Positions 54,189 through 63,545 are shown, numbered from the stretch's first letter. The stretch is DNA of 64,000 bases from CAVYHJ01 sp963768165 [NCBI: uncultured bacterium] (GCA_963768165.1 CAVYHJ010000028.1:62001-126000); one strand, 5' to 3'. Numbers and translations are program-made. Notes: generated by a model from the sequence alone, not told the origin.

Positions 54189-55370
54189 TTAGGGCAGGTC
54201 GGAATCCGTTTCAAATTTCGAGAGTTCGACAGGGACTGCGGAAAGACTAAAATGGGTAGTCAAAGGACTGCCTAATCCCGTGACATAATCATACTTGGTT
54301 GTTGCTGTAGTATAAAAACCGGGAGTCCCATTAGTCCCGGAGGTAATGTCACGGAATGTTGTGGAATAGGCTACCGAATTAGCTGCTACTGTATAAAAAT
54401 TGGAATTGATGGCGGTGGTGTCCAAGGCATGAATGGCAGCCCACTGCGGTGCACCGGCACTGGTTCCATAGGCACCATTCCAACCTCCTTGATAGATGTC
54501 ATAGACCGAAACATAGGCAATAGAATTAGAACCTGAATTATACGAAACATCAGGAACCGCCCGGAATCCATTGGCAGAAACAACACCATAAGTACTTTGA
54601 TAACCCGGTTCGGTCTCATACTGACTTAACCCGCCACCGCTCCCGCTCCAAGCTATTTCCGCCGTTAATTGACCCAGGGAATTAAAATACAGATTCGTTC
54701 CCCCAACACCGGTTACATTGGGTGAAGCCGCAGGATATTCCACTCCGGTTCCACTGTCTCCGGCAGACGCAAAAAAGGCGGCTCCATAGGAACTGATAAA
54801 ATGAGAATCTTCCGTGGATTCCGCACTGGATTCTGACCCACCCCAACTCATGGAAATCGCCACTACATCCGACCTGCCACGGGCATAATCCACAGCCGCA
54901 TATAAATGGTTATTACTATTTGATACCGCTTCCACAAACAATATTTTAGCATTGGGCGCGATCGCGTGAGCCCATTCGACATCCAGACATTCTTCAAAGT
55001 CCCAACCGGATATAGTAGCGTTTTGAATGGTGGTCTTCATCTTATGTATTTCAAAATTGGTGGTTGTTGCTGTCGGTAACCCATATTGCTGGCTGAAGAT
55101 ATTGAAATCATTTTGAATGGTGGGGTCATCATAGGCATCAATAATCGCGATAGTACCGTTCCCGCCTGTAGTAGGAAGGTTATACGCCGAACGGATCTGC
55201 GACGGTGATAAAGCACCCGATATAGGTCCGGCGAACGGTTGAATACCCCTAGGCGGACGAACAATATGTACCGGTGGTTGAAATGTCCTCTCATCCAATG
55301 GACTTTGCGCATAAATAAAATGTGCTATTGATAATAAGATTAAGAAAAGGAGACCTTTTTTGATACTCAT
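54189..55370 (-). CDS. Secreted S53 (sedolisin) peptidase, paralogue 2
   Basis: 393 residues. Signal peptide LLFLILLSIAHFIYA. Catalytic EECLDVEWAHAIAP, SAGDSGTG, and AYGTSAGAPQWA (Tyr where others have Gly). Its last ~90 residues are almost the same as paralogue 1, from QWAAIHALDTTAINSNFY on, suggesting recent duplication or gene conversion. No propeptide. Confidence 0.93.
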   Translation of the reverse strand: MSIKKGLLFLILLSIAHFIYAQSPLDERTFQPPVHIVRPPRGIQPFAGPISGALSPSQIRSAYNLPTTGGNGTIAIIDAYDDPTIQNDFNIFSQQYGLPTATTTNFEIHKMKTTIQNATISGWDFEECLDVEWAHAIAPNAKILFVEAVSNSNNHLYAAVDYARGRSDVVAISMSWGGSESSAESTEDSHFISSYGAAFFASAGDSGTGVEYPAASPNVTGVGGTNLYFNSLGQLTAEIAWSGSGGGLSQYETEPGYQSTYGVVSANGFRAVPDVSYNSGSNSIAYVSVYDIYQGGWNGAYGTSAGAPQWAAIHALDTTAINSNFYTVAANSVAYSTTFRDITSGTNGTPGFYTTATTKYDYVTGLGSPLTTHFSLSAVPVELSKFETDSDLP

Positions 55371-55406
55371 ATATCTTCGTTCCCCCTGATAATTTAAATA
55401 TGTACC

Positions 55407-55435
55407 AGTGTAGGTCTCATAATCAGAAATGTCAA
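55407..55435 (-). promoter_or_regulatory. Promoter of S53 paralogue 2
   Basis: TTGACA (55435-55430), 17 bases, TACACT (55412-55407), on the minus strand. Confidence 0.7.
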
Positions 55436-55447
55436 CTGATAGTCTTA

Positions 55448-56632
55448 TTATTTGGAAAAAGAATCATCCAGGTCAAAATGCTGTTCTTTCCAGTTTTCGA
55501 CACCTGTTAATAATCCCGTCCCGAGGGGACTGCCGAGTCCCGTGACGTAATCATAACCGGTCGTTGCTGTAGTATAAAAACCAGGTGTGCTATTACTTCC
55601 ACTGGTAATATCCCGGAAATTAGCGGCATAACTTGCCGGAGAAGACGCTCTCTGATAAAAATGGGAATTATTTATCTTATTCCCGCCGAGAGCTCGGATA
55701 GCCGCCCATTGAGGGGCACCGGCACTGGTTCCGCCGACCTCCCGAAATCCGGGTGAAACCCCAAAACTCATATAGACTAAAAATGGCGAAACATTATTAT
55801 CGGCGTTATACGAGACATCAGGCACCGCCCGAAAACCATTGGCCGAAAGGACTCCATAACTAATTTGATAACTCGGTTCAAATTCAGTGATACTCAATCC
55901 ACCACCACTACCGCTCCAAGCTGATTCAGACACAAATTGACCCTCACCATCAAAAGTCAAAGAGGTTCCTCCAACGGCAATGACATTCCCGGACACGGCA
56001 GGCCAACTGATACCGGTGCCTCCATCACCCGATGACGCGAAAAAGACAGCGCCATAGGGACTAATGAAATGATAATCCCGTGTGGTTGTGGTGTCCATGG
56101 ATATTTCATTTTCACCCCAGCTCATGGAGATAGCCACTACATCCGACCTATTCCGGGCATAATCTACAGCATCCAATATATCGTTGTCCTGATCTGAAGT
56201 GGCTTCTACAAATAATATTTTAGCGTCCGGGGCAATTGCATGCGCCCATTCTACATCGAGCGGTTCTTCCAAATTCCAGTTATTCATATTGGCGGATAGA
56301 AGATTGGCACCCATTTTATGAATTTCAAAATTCGATGCGGTCGCCGTGGGTAAACCGTACTGCATAGAAAAGACATTAAAATCATTTTGAATATTGGGAT
56401 CATCGTAGGCATCCACGATCGCAATCGTCCCGTTTCCTCCGGTAGACGGGAGACCATAGACAGAACGAATGATTGATGGAGTAATTGCAGTAAACGAATC
56501 AGGATGAATGCCCGAATTGAGGTGAACCGGTGGTCGCACGGAATGATTATTCGATATGGTTTGTGCACAAACCATAGCTATCGTGGATAATAATAAAATT
56601 ATAAAGAGAAAAAGAGATTTCCAGGTAAACAT
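55448..56632 (-). CDS. Secreted S53 (sedolisin) peptidase, paralogue 3
   Basis: 394 residues from ATG 56632 (the frame is open to 56671, but the signal peptide SLFLFIILLLSTIAMVCA starts here and its promoter lies beyond). Catalytic EEPLDVEWAHAIAP, SSGDGGTG, EVGGTSAGAPQWA; calcium site FRDITSGSNSTPG. The C-terminus GTGLLTGVENWKEQHFDLD pairs it with paralogue 4, and it lacks the FSLS tail of 1 and 2. Confidence 0.92.
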   Translation of the reverse strand: MFTWKSLFLFIILLLSTIAMVCAQTISNNHSVRPPVHLNSGIHPDSFTAITPSIIRSVYGLPSTGGNGTIAIVDAYDDPNIQNDFNVFSMQYGLPTATASNFEIHKMGANLLSANMNNWNLEEPLDVEWAHAIAPDAKILFVEATSDQDNDILDAVDYARNRSDVVAISMSWGENEISMDTTTTRDYHFISPYGAVFFASSGDGGTGISWPAVSGNVIAVGGTSLTFDGEGQFVSESAWSGSGGGLSITEFEPSYQISYGVLSANGFRAVPDVSYNADNNVSPFLVYMSFGVSPGFREVGGTSAGAPQWAAIRALGGNKINNSHFYQRASSPASYAANFRDITSGSNSTPGFYTTATTGYDYVTGLGSPLGTGLLTGVENWKEQHFDLDDSFSK

Positions 56633-56680
56633 GATCCTCGCTTCTTGAAATATATTTGGGAATACTATCAATTTTCTCTA

Positions 56681-56709
56681 ATTGTAGTTCTTCCGCTAAA
56701 GAACGTCAA
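56681..56709 (-). promoter_or_regulatory. Promoter of S53 paralogue 3
   Basis: TTGACG (56709-56704), 17 bases, TACAAT (56686-56681), on the minus strand. Confidence 0.75.
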
Positions 56710-56732
56710 TTAAAAATAATTGTAGGGTACTT

Positions 56733-57920
56733 TTATTTTGTGAGAGAAAAATCCAGGTCGAATCTTTGTTCTTCCCAGTTCTCGACACCCGTCGTCAATA
56801 ATCCCGTACCGATGGGGCTACCGAGTCCCGTGATATAGTCATACCCCGTATGAGCCTCAGTATAATAACTGGCCGGACCGTTGCTTCCACTGGTAATATC
56901 CCGGAATTTAGCAGCATAGCTTGCGGGGGTAGCCGCCACTTGATAAAAATAGGGATTGGTTATTTTACTTCCCCCTAAAGCCCGGATGGCAGCCCATTGC
57001 GGCGCACCGGCACTGGTTCCACCGATCAGATAAGGGGACCATCCTCCGTATCCTGAACTGTCATATACCGCTACTCCGGAATTGGGGTCGCCATTGTATG
57101 ACACATCGGGAACCCCGCGGAACCCATTGGTCGATTTAACCCCATAACCGACTTGATAACTTGGTTCAAATTCTGTAGTACTTAACCCGCCACCGCTACT
57201 ATTCCAAGCGGTTTCCGTAGTCGTTACGCCTAAATTCAATAAAGTTCCGCCGACGGCTATAACATTAGGAGACGCTGCCGGATATAAAACTTCGGTACTA
57301 TCATCTCCCGCGGAAGCGAAAAAGGAGGCTCCATAGGGACTGATAAAATGAGAATCATAACTTGCATCACCGGCAAATTCACCGGCGCCCAAACTCATGG
57401 AAATGGCAACGACGTCCGACCGGGTTCTCGCATAATCCACGGCACTAAAAATATCGCTCAGGTTAGCAGAGATAGCTTCGACAAACAATATTTTGGCATT
57501 GGGCGCGATCGCGTGAGACCATTCAACATCCAAACATTGTTCCATGTCCCACCCATATACAGTCGCGTTTTGAATGGTAGCGTTCATTTTATGGATTTCA
57601 AAATTCGATGCGGTCGCCGTGGGTAAACCGTACTGCATAGAAAAAACATTAAAATCGTTTTGAATACTGGTATTATCATAGGGATCAATAATTGCGATGG
57701 TGCCCGTTCCCCCGGTAGAAGGGAGACTATAAACCGCACGGAGGGTAGACGGACCATATCCTACGGGGCCCGTTGCCGGACTAATACTTTGATTTATCGG
57801 CTTAAGAATACGGATAGGAGAATGTACCACTATCCCATCCAATGGGTCTTGAGCAAAAACAAAACTGCTGGTAACTAGTACGAGAACTGTCAATAAAGCG
57901 AGTACTTTGTTGATAGACAT
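56733..57920 (-). CDS. Secreted S53 (sedolisin) peptidase, paralogue 4
   Basis: 395 residues. Signal peptide VLALLTVLVLVTSSFVFA. Catalytic EQCLDVEWSHAIAP, SAGDDSTE (oxyanion Asp kept, next residues changed), IGGTSAGAPQWA; calcium site FRDITSGSNGPAS. C-terminus pairs with paralogue 3. No propeptide. The GDDSTE change could alter activity. Confidence 0.92.
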   Translation of the reverse strand: MSINKVLALLTVLVLVTSSFVFAQDPLDGIVVHSPIRILKPINQSISPATGPVGYGPSTLRAVYSLPSTGGTGTIAIIDPYDNTSIQNDFNVFSMQYGLPTATASNFEIHKMNATIQNATVYGWDMEQCLDVEWSHAIAPNAKILFVEAISANLSDIFSAVDYARTRSDVVAISMSLGAGEFAGDASYDSHFISPYGASFFASAGDDSTEVLYPAASPNVIAVGGTLLNLGVTTTETAWNSSGGGLSTTEFEPSYQVGYGVKSTNGFRGVPDVSYNGDPNSGVAVYDSSGYGGWSPYLIGGTSAGAPQWAAIRALGGSKITNPYFYQVAATPASYAAKFRDITSGSNGPASYYTEAHTGYDYITGLGSPIGTGLLTTGVENWEEQRFDLDFSLTK

Positions 57921-57971
57921 GATCTAATCTCCTTAAATATGTATTTTATTCCGACTTTTTTAGCTCTAAAG

Positions 57972-58000
57972 ATTGTAGTGTTTTGAGTAGGAAAAGTCAA
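57972..58000 (-). promoter_or_regulatory. Promoter of S53 paralogue 4
   Basis: TTGACT (58000-57995), 17 bases, TACAAT (57977-57972), on the minus strand, just beyond the rnr stop. Confidence 0.75.
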
Positions 58001-58011
58001 TCGAAAATTGG

Positions 58012-60150
58012 CTATTCGTCCACAATACGCAAATCAATTTCTTTTTTCTGCAAGTCCACTTTCATAATACGTACTTGCACCCTGTCCCCCAATCGGAATT
58101 GGCGGCGGTTATGTTCTCCTTCCAGGGAATATTTTTCTTCTACGAATTTATAATAATCATCGGTCATAGCGCTCACATGGACCAACCCTTCCACCAGGAA
58201 ATCCTGCAATTCCACAAAAAAACCATATGACGCCACACCGGTAATAACGCCGGGATATTCTTTCCCGACATGGTCTTTGAGAAATTCGATTTTCTTAATC
58301 AATTGCGATTCCCGCTCGGCCTCCATCGCCTGCCGTTCCGTAGTGGAGGTATGTTTACAGATGGATTCCAACCGGCGGTATAGTTCATCGGAATTCACCA
58401 CCCCCGTTGATTCCCCCTCCTTAATTAAGGAGGGGGACAGGGGGTGGTGAAGTATCCGACGCAATAACCGGTGCACCACCAAATCGGGATAGCGCCGAAT
58501 GGGAGACGTGAAATGGGTATAAAAAGACGTTGCCAAACCAAAATGACCGACATTTTCCACAGAATACCGCGCTTCTTTCATGGAGCGCAGCAGCACTTGA
58601 TTAATGAGATGCTCCTCAGGATTTCCGGAGACATGATTGAGTAATCGTTGGAGTTCCTTGGGTTCAAGCGGGTCTGTCACTTTCAGTTTATATCCGAGAG
58701 GTCGAATAAATCCGGCAAATTCCATAAGTTTATCTATATCGGGCGACGGGTGGACGCGAAACAGAAATGGCATTTTCTGAGTATGCATGTGCGTAGCAAC
58801 CGTGCGATTTGCCGCCAGCATAAATTCTTCAATAATCTGATGGGACAGGTTATGTTCCACTTTGCGGATTTCAATCGGTTTCCCTTTTTTATCGAGAATC
58901 ACTTTAGTTTCCGGCAGATTGAAATCAATTGACCCTTGCTGTTTTCGTTTATTGCGGAGTAACATTGCCAACTCGGACATTCTTTCCAGCAAGGGCAAAA
59001 CTTCTTCATGCTGTTTTTTGAGGGAACGGTCTCCGCCTGCTAAAATCGCCTGTACTTGTTCATAATTAAACCGGGTATGCGTGCAAATCACCGAATTGGC
59101 AAATTCTGAATGAATTATATTTCCCTTTTTATCAAAATCCATAATACAACTGAGTGTCAACCGATCAACATTCGGATGCAGACTACAAATCCCGTTAGAT
59201 AATTCCGGCGGCAGCATCGGAATAACACGGTCAACCAAATACACACTATTTCCCCGCAAGCGCGCTTCCTGATCCAGCGCGTTGCCCTCTTTTACATAAT
59301 GACTGACATCCGCAATATGTACTCCAAGCCGAAATCCATTTTCTGTCTTTTCCAGAGAAACCGCGTCATCCAAATCTTTAGCATCTTCCGGGTCTATGGT
59401 AACAATCATTTGATCCCGTAAATCCAACCGACCGTCCAATTCAATCACCTGCTCCGCCAAAGTGCCCGCTTCCCGCAACACCCGCATAGGAAACACCGTA
59501 GGCAATTCATGTTTTTCAATGATGGATTGAATATCCACACCCTGTTCGTCGGGATACCCAAGAACGGAAAGGATTTCCCCTTCGGGATTTAACTGTTCCG
59601 ATTTCCACTCTAAAAGACTAACGACAACTTTTTGTCCCTTCTGTGCGCCTAGGGTTTTCTTGCGATTGATATAAATATCATGAAACAAGCGTTTTTCATC
59701 GGGAACAACGAAACAAAAATTCCGGTTGTAATCGAAAACACCGACAATCTGGTCATGGGCGCGTTCCAAAATTCGGATAATGCGACCTTTGGGTTTTCCC
59801 ATCCGGTTTTTCCCCTCGACGCGAACCACGACTTTGTCATCATGCATCGCTGTCCCGAAATCCCGCCCTTCGACAAATACATCCACCTGCCGGACATCTT
59901 CTGGAATCACATAACCGAATCCCTTGGAAGACGCTTGCAGTATACCCACTACCAAATTCATGGCCGTCGGCAATCCAAACCTCTGCCCCTTAATGCGGAT
60001 TAATTTACCCTGCACTACCATCTTTTTGACTTGTTCTTTTAACGCCATGCGATGATCTCCCGATAACCGTAATCGTTTTGCCAGCTCTCGCAACAAAAAA
60101 GGCCGTGGGAAATTCGATTGGATAAATTTCAGTAATTCTTTTTCATCCAT
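58012..60150 (-). CDS. rnr: Ribonuclease R (3'-5' exoribonuclease)
   Basis: 712 residues, degrades structured RNA. N-terminal winged-helix-like part (about 1-60), cold-shock OB domains (~65-190), RNB nuclease domain with the metal-binding IDPEDAKDLDDAVSLE near 252-267, RVHPSPDIDKL and HFTSPIRRYPDLVVHRLLRR near 546-565, and a C-terminal S1 domain (~625-712). About residues 568-581 (HHPLSPSLIKEGE) come from an in-frame palindromic repeat at 58411-58450, in the variable loop after the PIRRY helix. Full-length otherwise. Start ATG 60150 lies next to a CTAG-rich repeat. Confidence 0.95.
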   Translation of the reverse strand: MDEKELLKFIQSNFPRPFLLRELAKRLRLSGDHRMALKEQVKKMVVQGKLIRIKGQRFGLPTAMNLVVGILQASSKGFGYVIPEDVRQVDVFVEGRDFGTAMHDDKVVVRVEGKNRMGKPKGRIIRILERAHDQIVGVFDYNRNFCFVVPDEKRLFHDIYINRKKTLGAQKGQKVVVSLLEWKSEQLNPEGEILSVLGYPDEQGVDIQSIIEKHELPTVFPMRVLREAGTLAEQVIELDGRLDLRDQMIVTIDPEDAKDLDDAVSLEKTENGFRLGVHIADVSHYVKEGNALDQEARLRGNSVYLVDRVIPMLPPELSNGICSLHPNVDRLTLSCIMDFDKKGNIIHSEFANSVICTHTRFNYEQVQAILAGGDRSLKKQHEEVLPLLERMSELAMLLRNKRKQQGSIDFNLPETKVILDKKGKPIEIRKVEHNLSHQIIEEFMLAANRTVATHMHTQKMPFLFRVHPSPDIDKLMEFAGFIRPLGYKLKVTDPLEPKELQRLLNHVSGNPEEHLINQVLLRSMKEARYSVENVGHFGLATSFYTHFTSPIRRYPDLVVHRLLRRILHHPLSPSLIKEGESTGVVNSDELYRRLESICKHTSTTERQAMEAERESQLIKKIEFLKDHVGKEYPGVITGVASYGFFVELQDFLVEGLVHVSAMTDDYYKFVEEKYSLEGEHNRRQFRLGDRVQVRIMKVDLQKKEIDLRIVDE
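58411..58450 (-). repeat. In-frame palindromic repeat (CCCCTCTCCTT family), copy C
   Basis: CCCCCTCCTT (58413-58422), 4-base loop AATT, AAGGAGGGGG (58427-58436), then ACAGGGGGTGGTGA. It encodes HHPLSPSLIKEGE inside RNase R. Same design as copies A and B though more diverged. Confidence 0.85.
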
Positions 60151-60156
60151 AAATTC

Positions 60157-60190
60157 AGTTCCTAGTTTCTAGTCCCTAGTTCCTAGTTTT
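60157..60190. repeat. CTAG-rich repeat, left arm around the four-helix-bundle gene
   Basis: Tandem units of the AGTTCCTAGTTTCTAGT kind. They recur in inverse orientation at 60627-60653. The stop codon of the enclosed gene lies inside this arm. Confidence 0.75.
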
Positions 60191-60578
60191 CTCTGTACTT
60201 TATGCCTTTCATGTTTACTTTTTTCAAATATTGCATCAATCCACCAATAATCCGTCCTGTTTCCTTAGCTTCATTGAAAATTCGTTCAAATTCTATTTTT
60301 TCAATATATTCCTGATCCAATGCCACGTATAGTTGACTTTTTATCTCACCGATAGAACCTTTAGCTACGGATAAAAACTGTACGAATTCTCGTGTTCCAT
60401 CTCTTTCAAAACCATCGGCTATATTTGACATCACCGATACGGAAGCCCGGCATATTTGATCTCTTAATCCGTAGTCTTTGGAGAATTTGGAATTATGTAT
60501 AATCTTGTAAACATCTTTTGTTAGCTCACTGGCTTTCTTCCAAGCTTCAATATCTTCAAATCGTTGAAACGTTGCCAT
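60183..60578 (-). CDS. Four-helix-bundle protein of the S23/IVP family
   Basis: 131 residues, MATFQRFEDIEAWKKASELT, DYGLRDQICRASVSVMSNIA, GFERDGTREFVQFLSVAKGS, GEIKSQLYVALDQEYI: the pattern of the 23S rRNA intervening-sequence protein. Function unknown; some homologues support diversity-generating retroelements. Its ends sit inside CTAG-rich inverted repeats, and its stop codon and that of rlmN both lie in those arms, as though it were an inserted cassette. Confidence 0.9.
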   Translation of the reverse strand: MATFQRFEDIEAWKKASELTKDVYKIIHNSKFSKDYGLRDQICRASVSVMSNIADGFERDGTREFVQFLSVAKGSIGEIKSQLYVALDQEYIEKIEFERIFNEAKETGRIIGGLMQYLKKVNMKGIKYREN

Positions 60579-60626
60579 TGTAGTTCTCTCCTTTATAAAA
60601 TTAAATTGTTCTTTGATTTTAAACTC

Positions 60627-60653
60627 GAAACTAGGAACTAGAAACTAGAAACT
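60627..60653. repeat. CTAG-rich repeat, right arm around the four-helix-bundle gene
   Basis: GAAACTAGGAACTAGAAACT and on: the inverse of the units at 60157-60190. The rlmN stop (60645) is inside it. Confidence 0.75.
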
Positions 60654-61739
60654 TGATTTTAACTGTCCGCACGCTGCTAAAATATCCCGACCCCGTGACT
60701 CCCGAATAGTGGCTGTTATTTCAGCGTCCCACAATATCTGCTGGAATTTTCGTACATCTTGCAAATCCGGTCTTTTATATTTGGAATCGGGAATTTCGTT
60801 CAGCGGAAGGAGATTCACCTTGCATTGCAACCCCTTTAACAATCGTACGAGATGATGCGCGTCTAGTTCCGTATCATTAATTCCTTTTAATAGAACATAC
60901 TCAAAGGTAATCCGGCGCCGGGAAGCCAATGGATAATTTCGCACCACCTGCATTAATTCAGACAAGGGAAACCGTTTATTGATGGGCAATAGCATGTCCC
61001 GTTTTTCATCTGTTGCCGCCGTCAGGGAAATCGCCAGGTTGGCTCCCGTATCCGCCATGCCGAATTTCTCAATCTGCGGAACCAAACCAACTGTCGAAAC
61101 CGTAATTCGGCGGGGAGCCAGATTAAATCCGTCAGAAGAACGGATGACTTGAATTGCTTTTACTACCGGATTCAGATTCGCCAACGGTTCTCCCATTCCC
61201 ATCATCACAATATGCGTCAAATATCTTTTGAGCGGTCCGCTCTGCTGGGGTTCCAGCTTATTACCATCTTTGTCTTTGGGCGGGTCGTCGTATAAATCCT
61301 GTTCCACCGCCAACACTTGATTGACGATTTCCCCGCTGGTTAGATTTCTCTTCATACCCATGGTCCCGGTCAAACAAAACACGCATCCCATCGCGCACCC
61401 GACCTGGGTCGAAATACACACGGTCAACCGGTCATCATCCGGTATCATAACCGATTCAATGGTCTCACCGTCTTTTAATGAAAATAGGAATTTGCGCGTC
61501 CGATCCGTCGAAACCTTCCGTAATGTAGGTTTTAAAAAACTGACCTCCCCCGCACTCTCCAATTGTTCTCGAAAAGGTACCGCCAAATCCGTCATTTCAG
61601 AAAAAGATTTTGCCCGGTGACGATATAACCAGGAAAATAACTGTTTCGCCCGGTACGGTTTTGCGCCCAGTTCAGTGACAAACGTCCCTAATTCTTCAAT
61701 CGAAAACTCTTTTAAATCCCGCTGGCTCATGCTATCCAT
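60645..61739 (-). CDS. rlmN: 23S rRNA (adenine-2503-C2)-methyltransferase
   Basis: Radical-SAM enzyme that methylates A2503 of 23S rRNA and A37 of some tRNAs. 364 residues: N-terminal helix-hairpin domain (YRAKQLFSWLYRHRAKSFSE), CAMGCVFCLTGTMGMKRNLT with the CxxxCxxC cluster, GMGEPLANLNPVVKA, and the C-terminal ESRGRDILAACGQLK, whose Cys is the methyl-carrying residue. ATG at 61739, with an alternative Met four codons in. Convergent orientation with the upstream phosphoesterase promoter region. Confidence 0.97.
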   Translation of the reverse strand: MDSMSQRDLKEFSIEELGTFVTELGAKPYRAKQLFSWLYRHRAKSFSEMTDLAVPFREQLESAGEVSFLKPTLRKVSTDRTRKFLFSLKDGETIESVMIPDDDRLTVCISTQVGCAMGCVFCLTGTMGMKRNLTSGEIVNQVLAVEQDLYDDPPKDKDGNKLEPQQSGPLKRYLTHIVMMGMGEPLANLNPVVKAIQVIRSSDGFNLAPRRITVSTVGLVPQIEKFGMADTGANLAISLTAATDEKRDMLLPINKRFPLSELMQVVRNYPLASRRRITFEYVLLKGINDTELDAHHLVRLLKGLQCKVNLLPLNEIPDSKYKRPDLQDVRKFQQILWDAEITATIRESRGRDILAACGQLKSSF

Positions 61740-61829
61740 CGTAACATAAATTTTTCCCTATAAATCAAGTTAGAAATGGGTTATACTTAATTAACTACAA
61801 AAGCGAGTCTTCGGATTTAGCAATCAGTT

Positions 61830-62693
61830 ATGCAAGTAGTCTTAAAAAATAAAGCTACCAAACGAAAATTTGTCAAACGAATGACACTGGCGGGATGCAG
61901 TTTGGGATTGGGTGGGACGCACTATGTGGCGACTCATGAACCCACCTGGGTGGAAACTAATTCCATTACCATACCCATGGCGAATTTACCCCATTCACTC
62001 AACGGGTTTCGGATTGTCCAGTTGTCAGACTTGCACCATAGCCGGGTAGTCTCCCGAAAGTATATTCGGTATTGCGTGACATTGGCCAATCAATTAAAAC
62101 CGGATTTGTTTTTATTGACGGGGGATTACGTGACCAGCAGCGCGCGGTTTGCCGAACCGGTCGCGGAAGAATTATCCCGGTTACAAGCACCGTATGGAGT
62201 TTTTGCCGTATTGGGAAATCACGATTATTGGGCCAATGGAGTCATCGTACACCGGGCATTGACGGATGCCGGAATACGGGTTTTGAAAAACGAGAATATC
62301 TTTTTGCCGGTGAACGGGGATGGACTTTGGATATTGGGCGTGGACGATTTATGGGCGGGGGATTTCAATCTCGATAAAACCGTCTCAAATACTCCCTCCC
62401 ATGAACCGAGAATCCTGCTGATGCATAACCCGGATACCTTCATGGAAGCCGTGCAGCATGGGATTGATTTGGTTCTTTCCGGACATACCCACGGGGGACA
62501 GGTATCTCTCCCATTTGTCGGACCCTTGATTGTGCCTTCCAAATATGGATCGCGCTATGCGTCCGGTTTATTCCGAGATGGAAAAACACGGATGTATGTC
62601 AATAAGGGATTGGGGCTTATGTCCCTGCCGGTGAGATTCAGAGTCAGACCGGAAATTACTCAATTTACCCTCCGCGCTCCAGTACGGGCTTAA
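61830..62693 (+). CDS. Calcineurin-like metallophosphoesterase (YaeI type)
   Basis: 287 residues. All five motifs are seen: LSDLHHSRVVS, LLTGDYV, VLGNHDYW, LLMHNPD and LSGHTHGGQ. A basic N-terminus (KNKATKRKFVKRM) with a short hydrophobic stretch suggests membrane association rather than export. Family members cleave phosphodiesters of lipids or nucleotides; the substrate here is unknown. Confidence 0.93.
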   Translation: MQVVLKNKATKRKFVKRMTLAGCSLGLGGTHYVATHEPTWVETNSITIPMANLPHSLNGFRIVQLSDLHHSRVVSRKYIRYCVTLANQLKPDLFLLTGDYVTSSARFAEPVAEELSRLQAPYGVFAVLGNHDYWANGVIVHRALTDAGIRVLKNENIFLPVNGDGLWILGVDDLWAGDFNLDKTVSNTPSHEPRILLMHNPDTFMEAVQHGIDLVLSGHTHGGQVSLPFVGPLIVPSKYGSRYASGLFRDGKTRMYVNKGLGLMSLPVRFRVRPEITQFTLRAPVRA

Positions 62694-62723
62694 AGCCTTA
62701 CACTACATACAGAGAGTAATTCT

Positions 62724-63545
62724 TTACGTTTTATCTGTTTTATTTCCCCAGAGATTTTTTAGGTGATAGACAAACCCGGCACCAACCACATAATTAGGTG
62801 AATTCTTACTCAACCCTGCACCGATATTGGCATCCAGTGTAAAGTCGCAGATATCGTATTGCACACCAATTCTTGCCAGGGAGGTGGTATTTTCCACTTT
62901 GGAACACGCCGTTCCAACTACTTCACCCATGACTTTCAGTTTTTCCATCACGGGATACACCACGGCAAAATTGTACGTGAACAAATCATCCTGGCCAAAA
63001 TCTGTGGAGACATTATCATATAATGCCAGACCTAAATTTAAGTGTGCATCTACCGGTCCTATTTTCTTACTAACCAATGCTTCCGCAAAAATATCTACTC
63101 GATTGTCACCCAGTCCCTTGCTATCATCAGCATCCGGTGCTTTCAATCCAAACCGCACACCCAAAGCAGGGATATTCCCATTTTCTTTTAAAATATTAAT
63201 TTTAGTATAAAGTCTTGCGTCTCCAGGACCAAAATTATCTCCATACACGGGACTGTTGATTTTGACAGCCGCCCAATTAATTTGGACTTCGACATTATCC
63301 GTTACCCCGATATTGGCGCCAATGCGGGGAAGCTCATAAAAATCCCCATGGTCCTTCCCGGTAGAGAATTCAGGGACATAATTATGGTAATACGCCAAAC
63401 TTAAACTCCAATCTATCTGTCCGCCGGGAAGGGTATTGGCATCCTGCGTTTCCAAGGCAGATAACGTTTCCGCGGAACCATAATTCACACAACATCCAAC
63501 CAACGCTATACTTGTCAATACCACAAAAAGCTTTTTGCATTTCAT
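62724..63545 (-). CDS. Outer-membrane beta-barrel protein (MetA/phenol-degradation-type)
   Basis: 273 residues. Signal peptide LFVVLTSIALVGCCVNYGSA, then alternating aromatic/hydrophobic strands typical of a barrel (IDWSLSLAYYHNYV, GANIGVTDNVEVQINWAAVK, DAHLNLGLALYDN, YVVGAGFVYHL). Pattern recalls the PF13557 transporter-like family. The signal contains Cys-Cys, but no clean lipobox. Last residues are charged rather than aromatic, so barrel-end rules are not met fully. Divergent from the phosphoesterase. Confidence 0.82.
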   Translation of the reverse strand: MKCKKLFVVLTSIALVGCCVNYGSAETLSALETQDANTLPGGQIDWSLSLAYYHNYVPEFSTGKDHGDFYELPRIGANIGVTDNVEVQINWAAVKINSPVYGDNFGPGDARLYTKINILKENGNIPALGVRFGLKAPDADDSKGLGDNRVDIFAEALVSKKIGPVDAHLNLGLALYDNVSTDFGQDDLFTYNFAVVYPVMEKLKVMGEVVGTACSKVENTTSLARIGVQYDICDFTLDANIGAGLSKNSPNYVVGAGFVYHLKNLWGNKTDKT

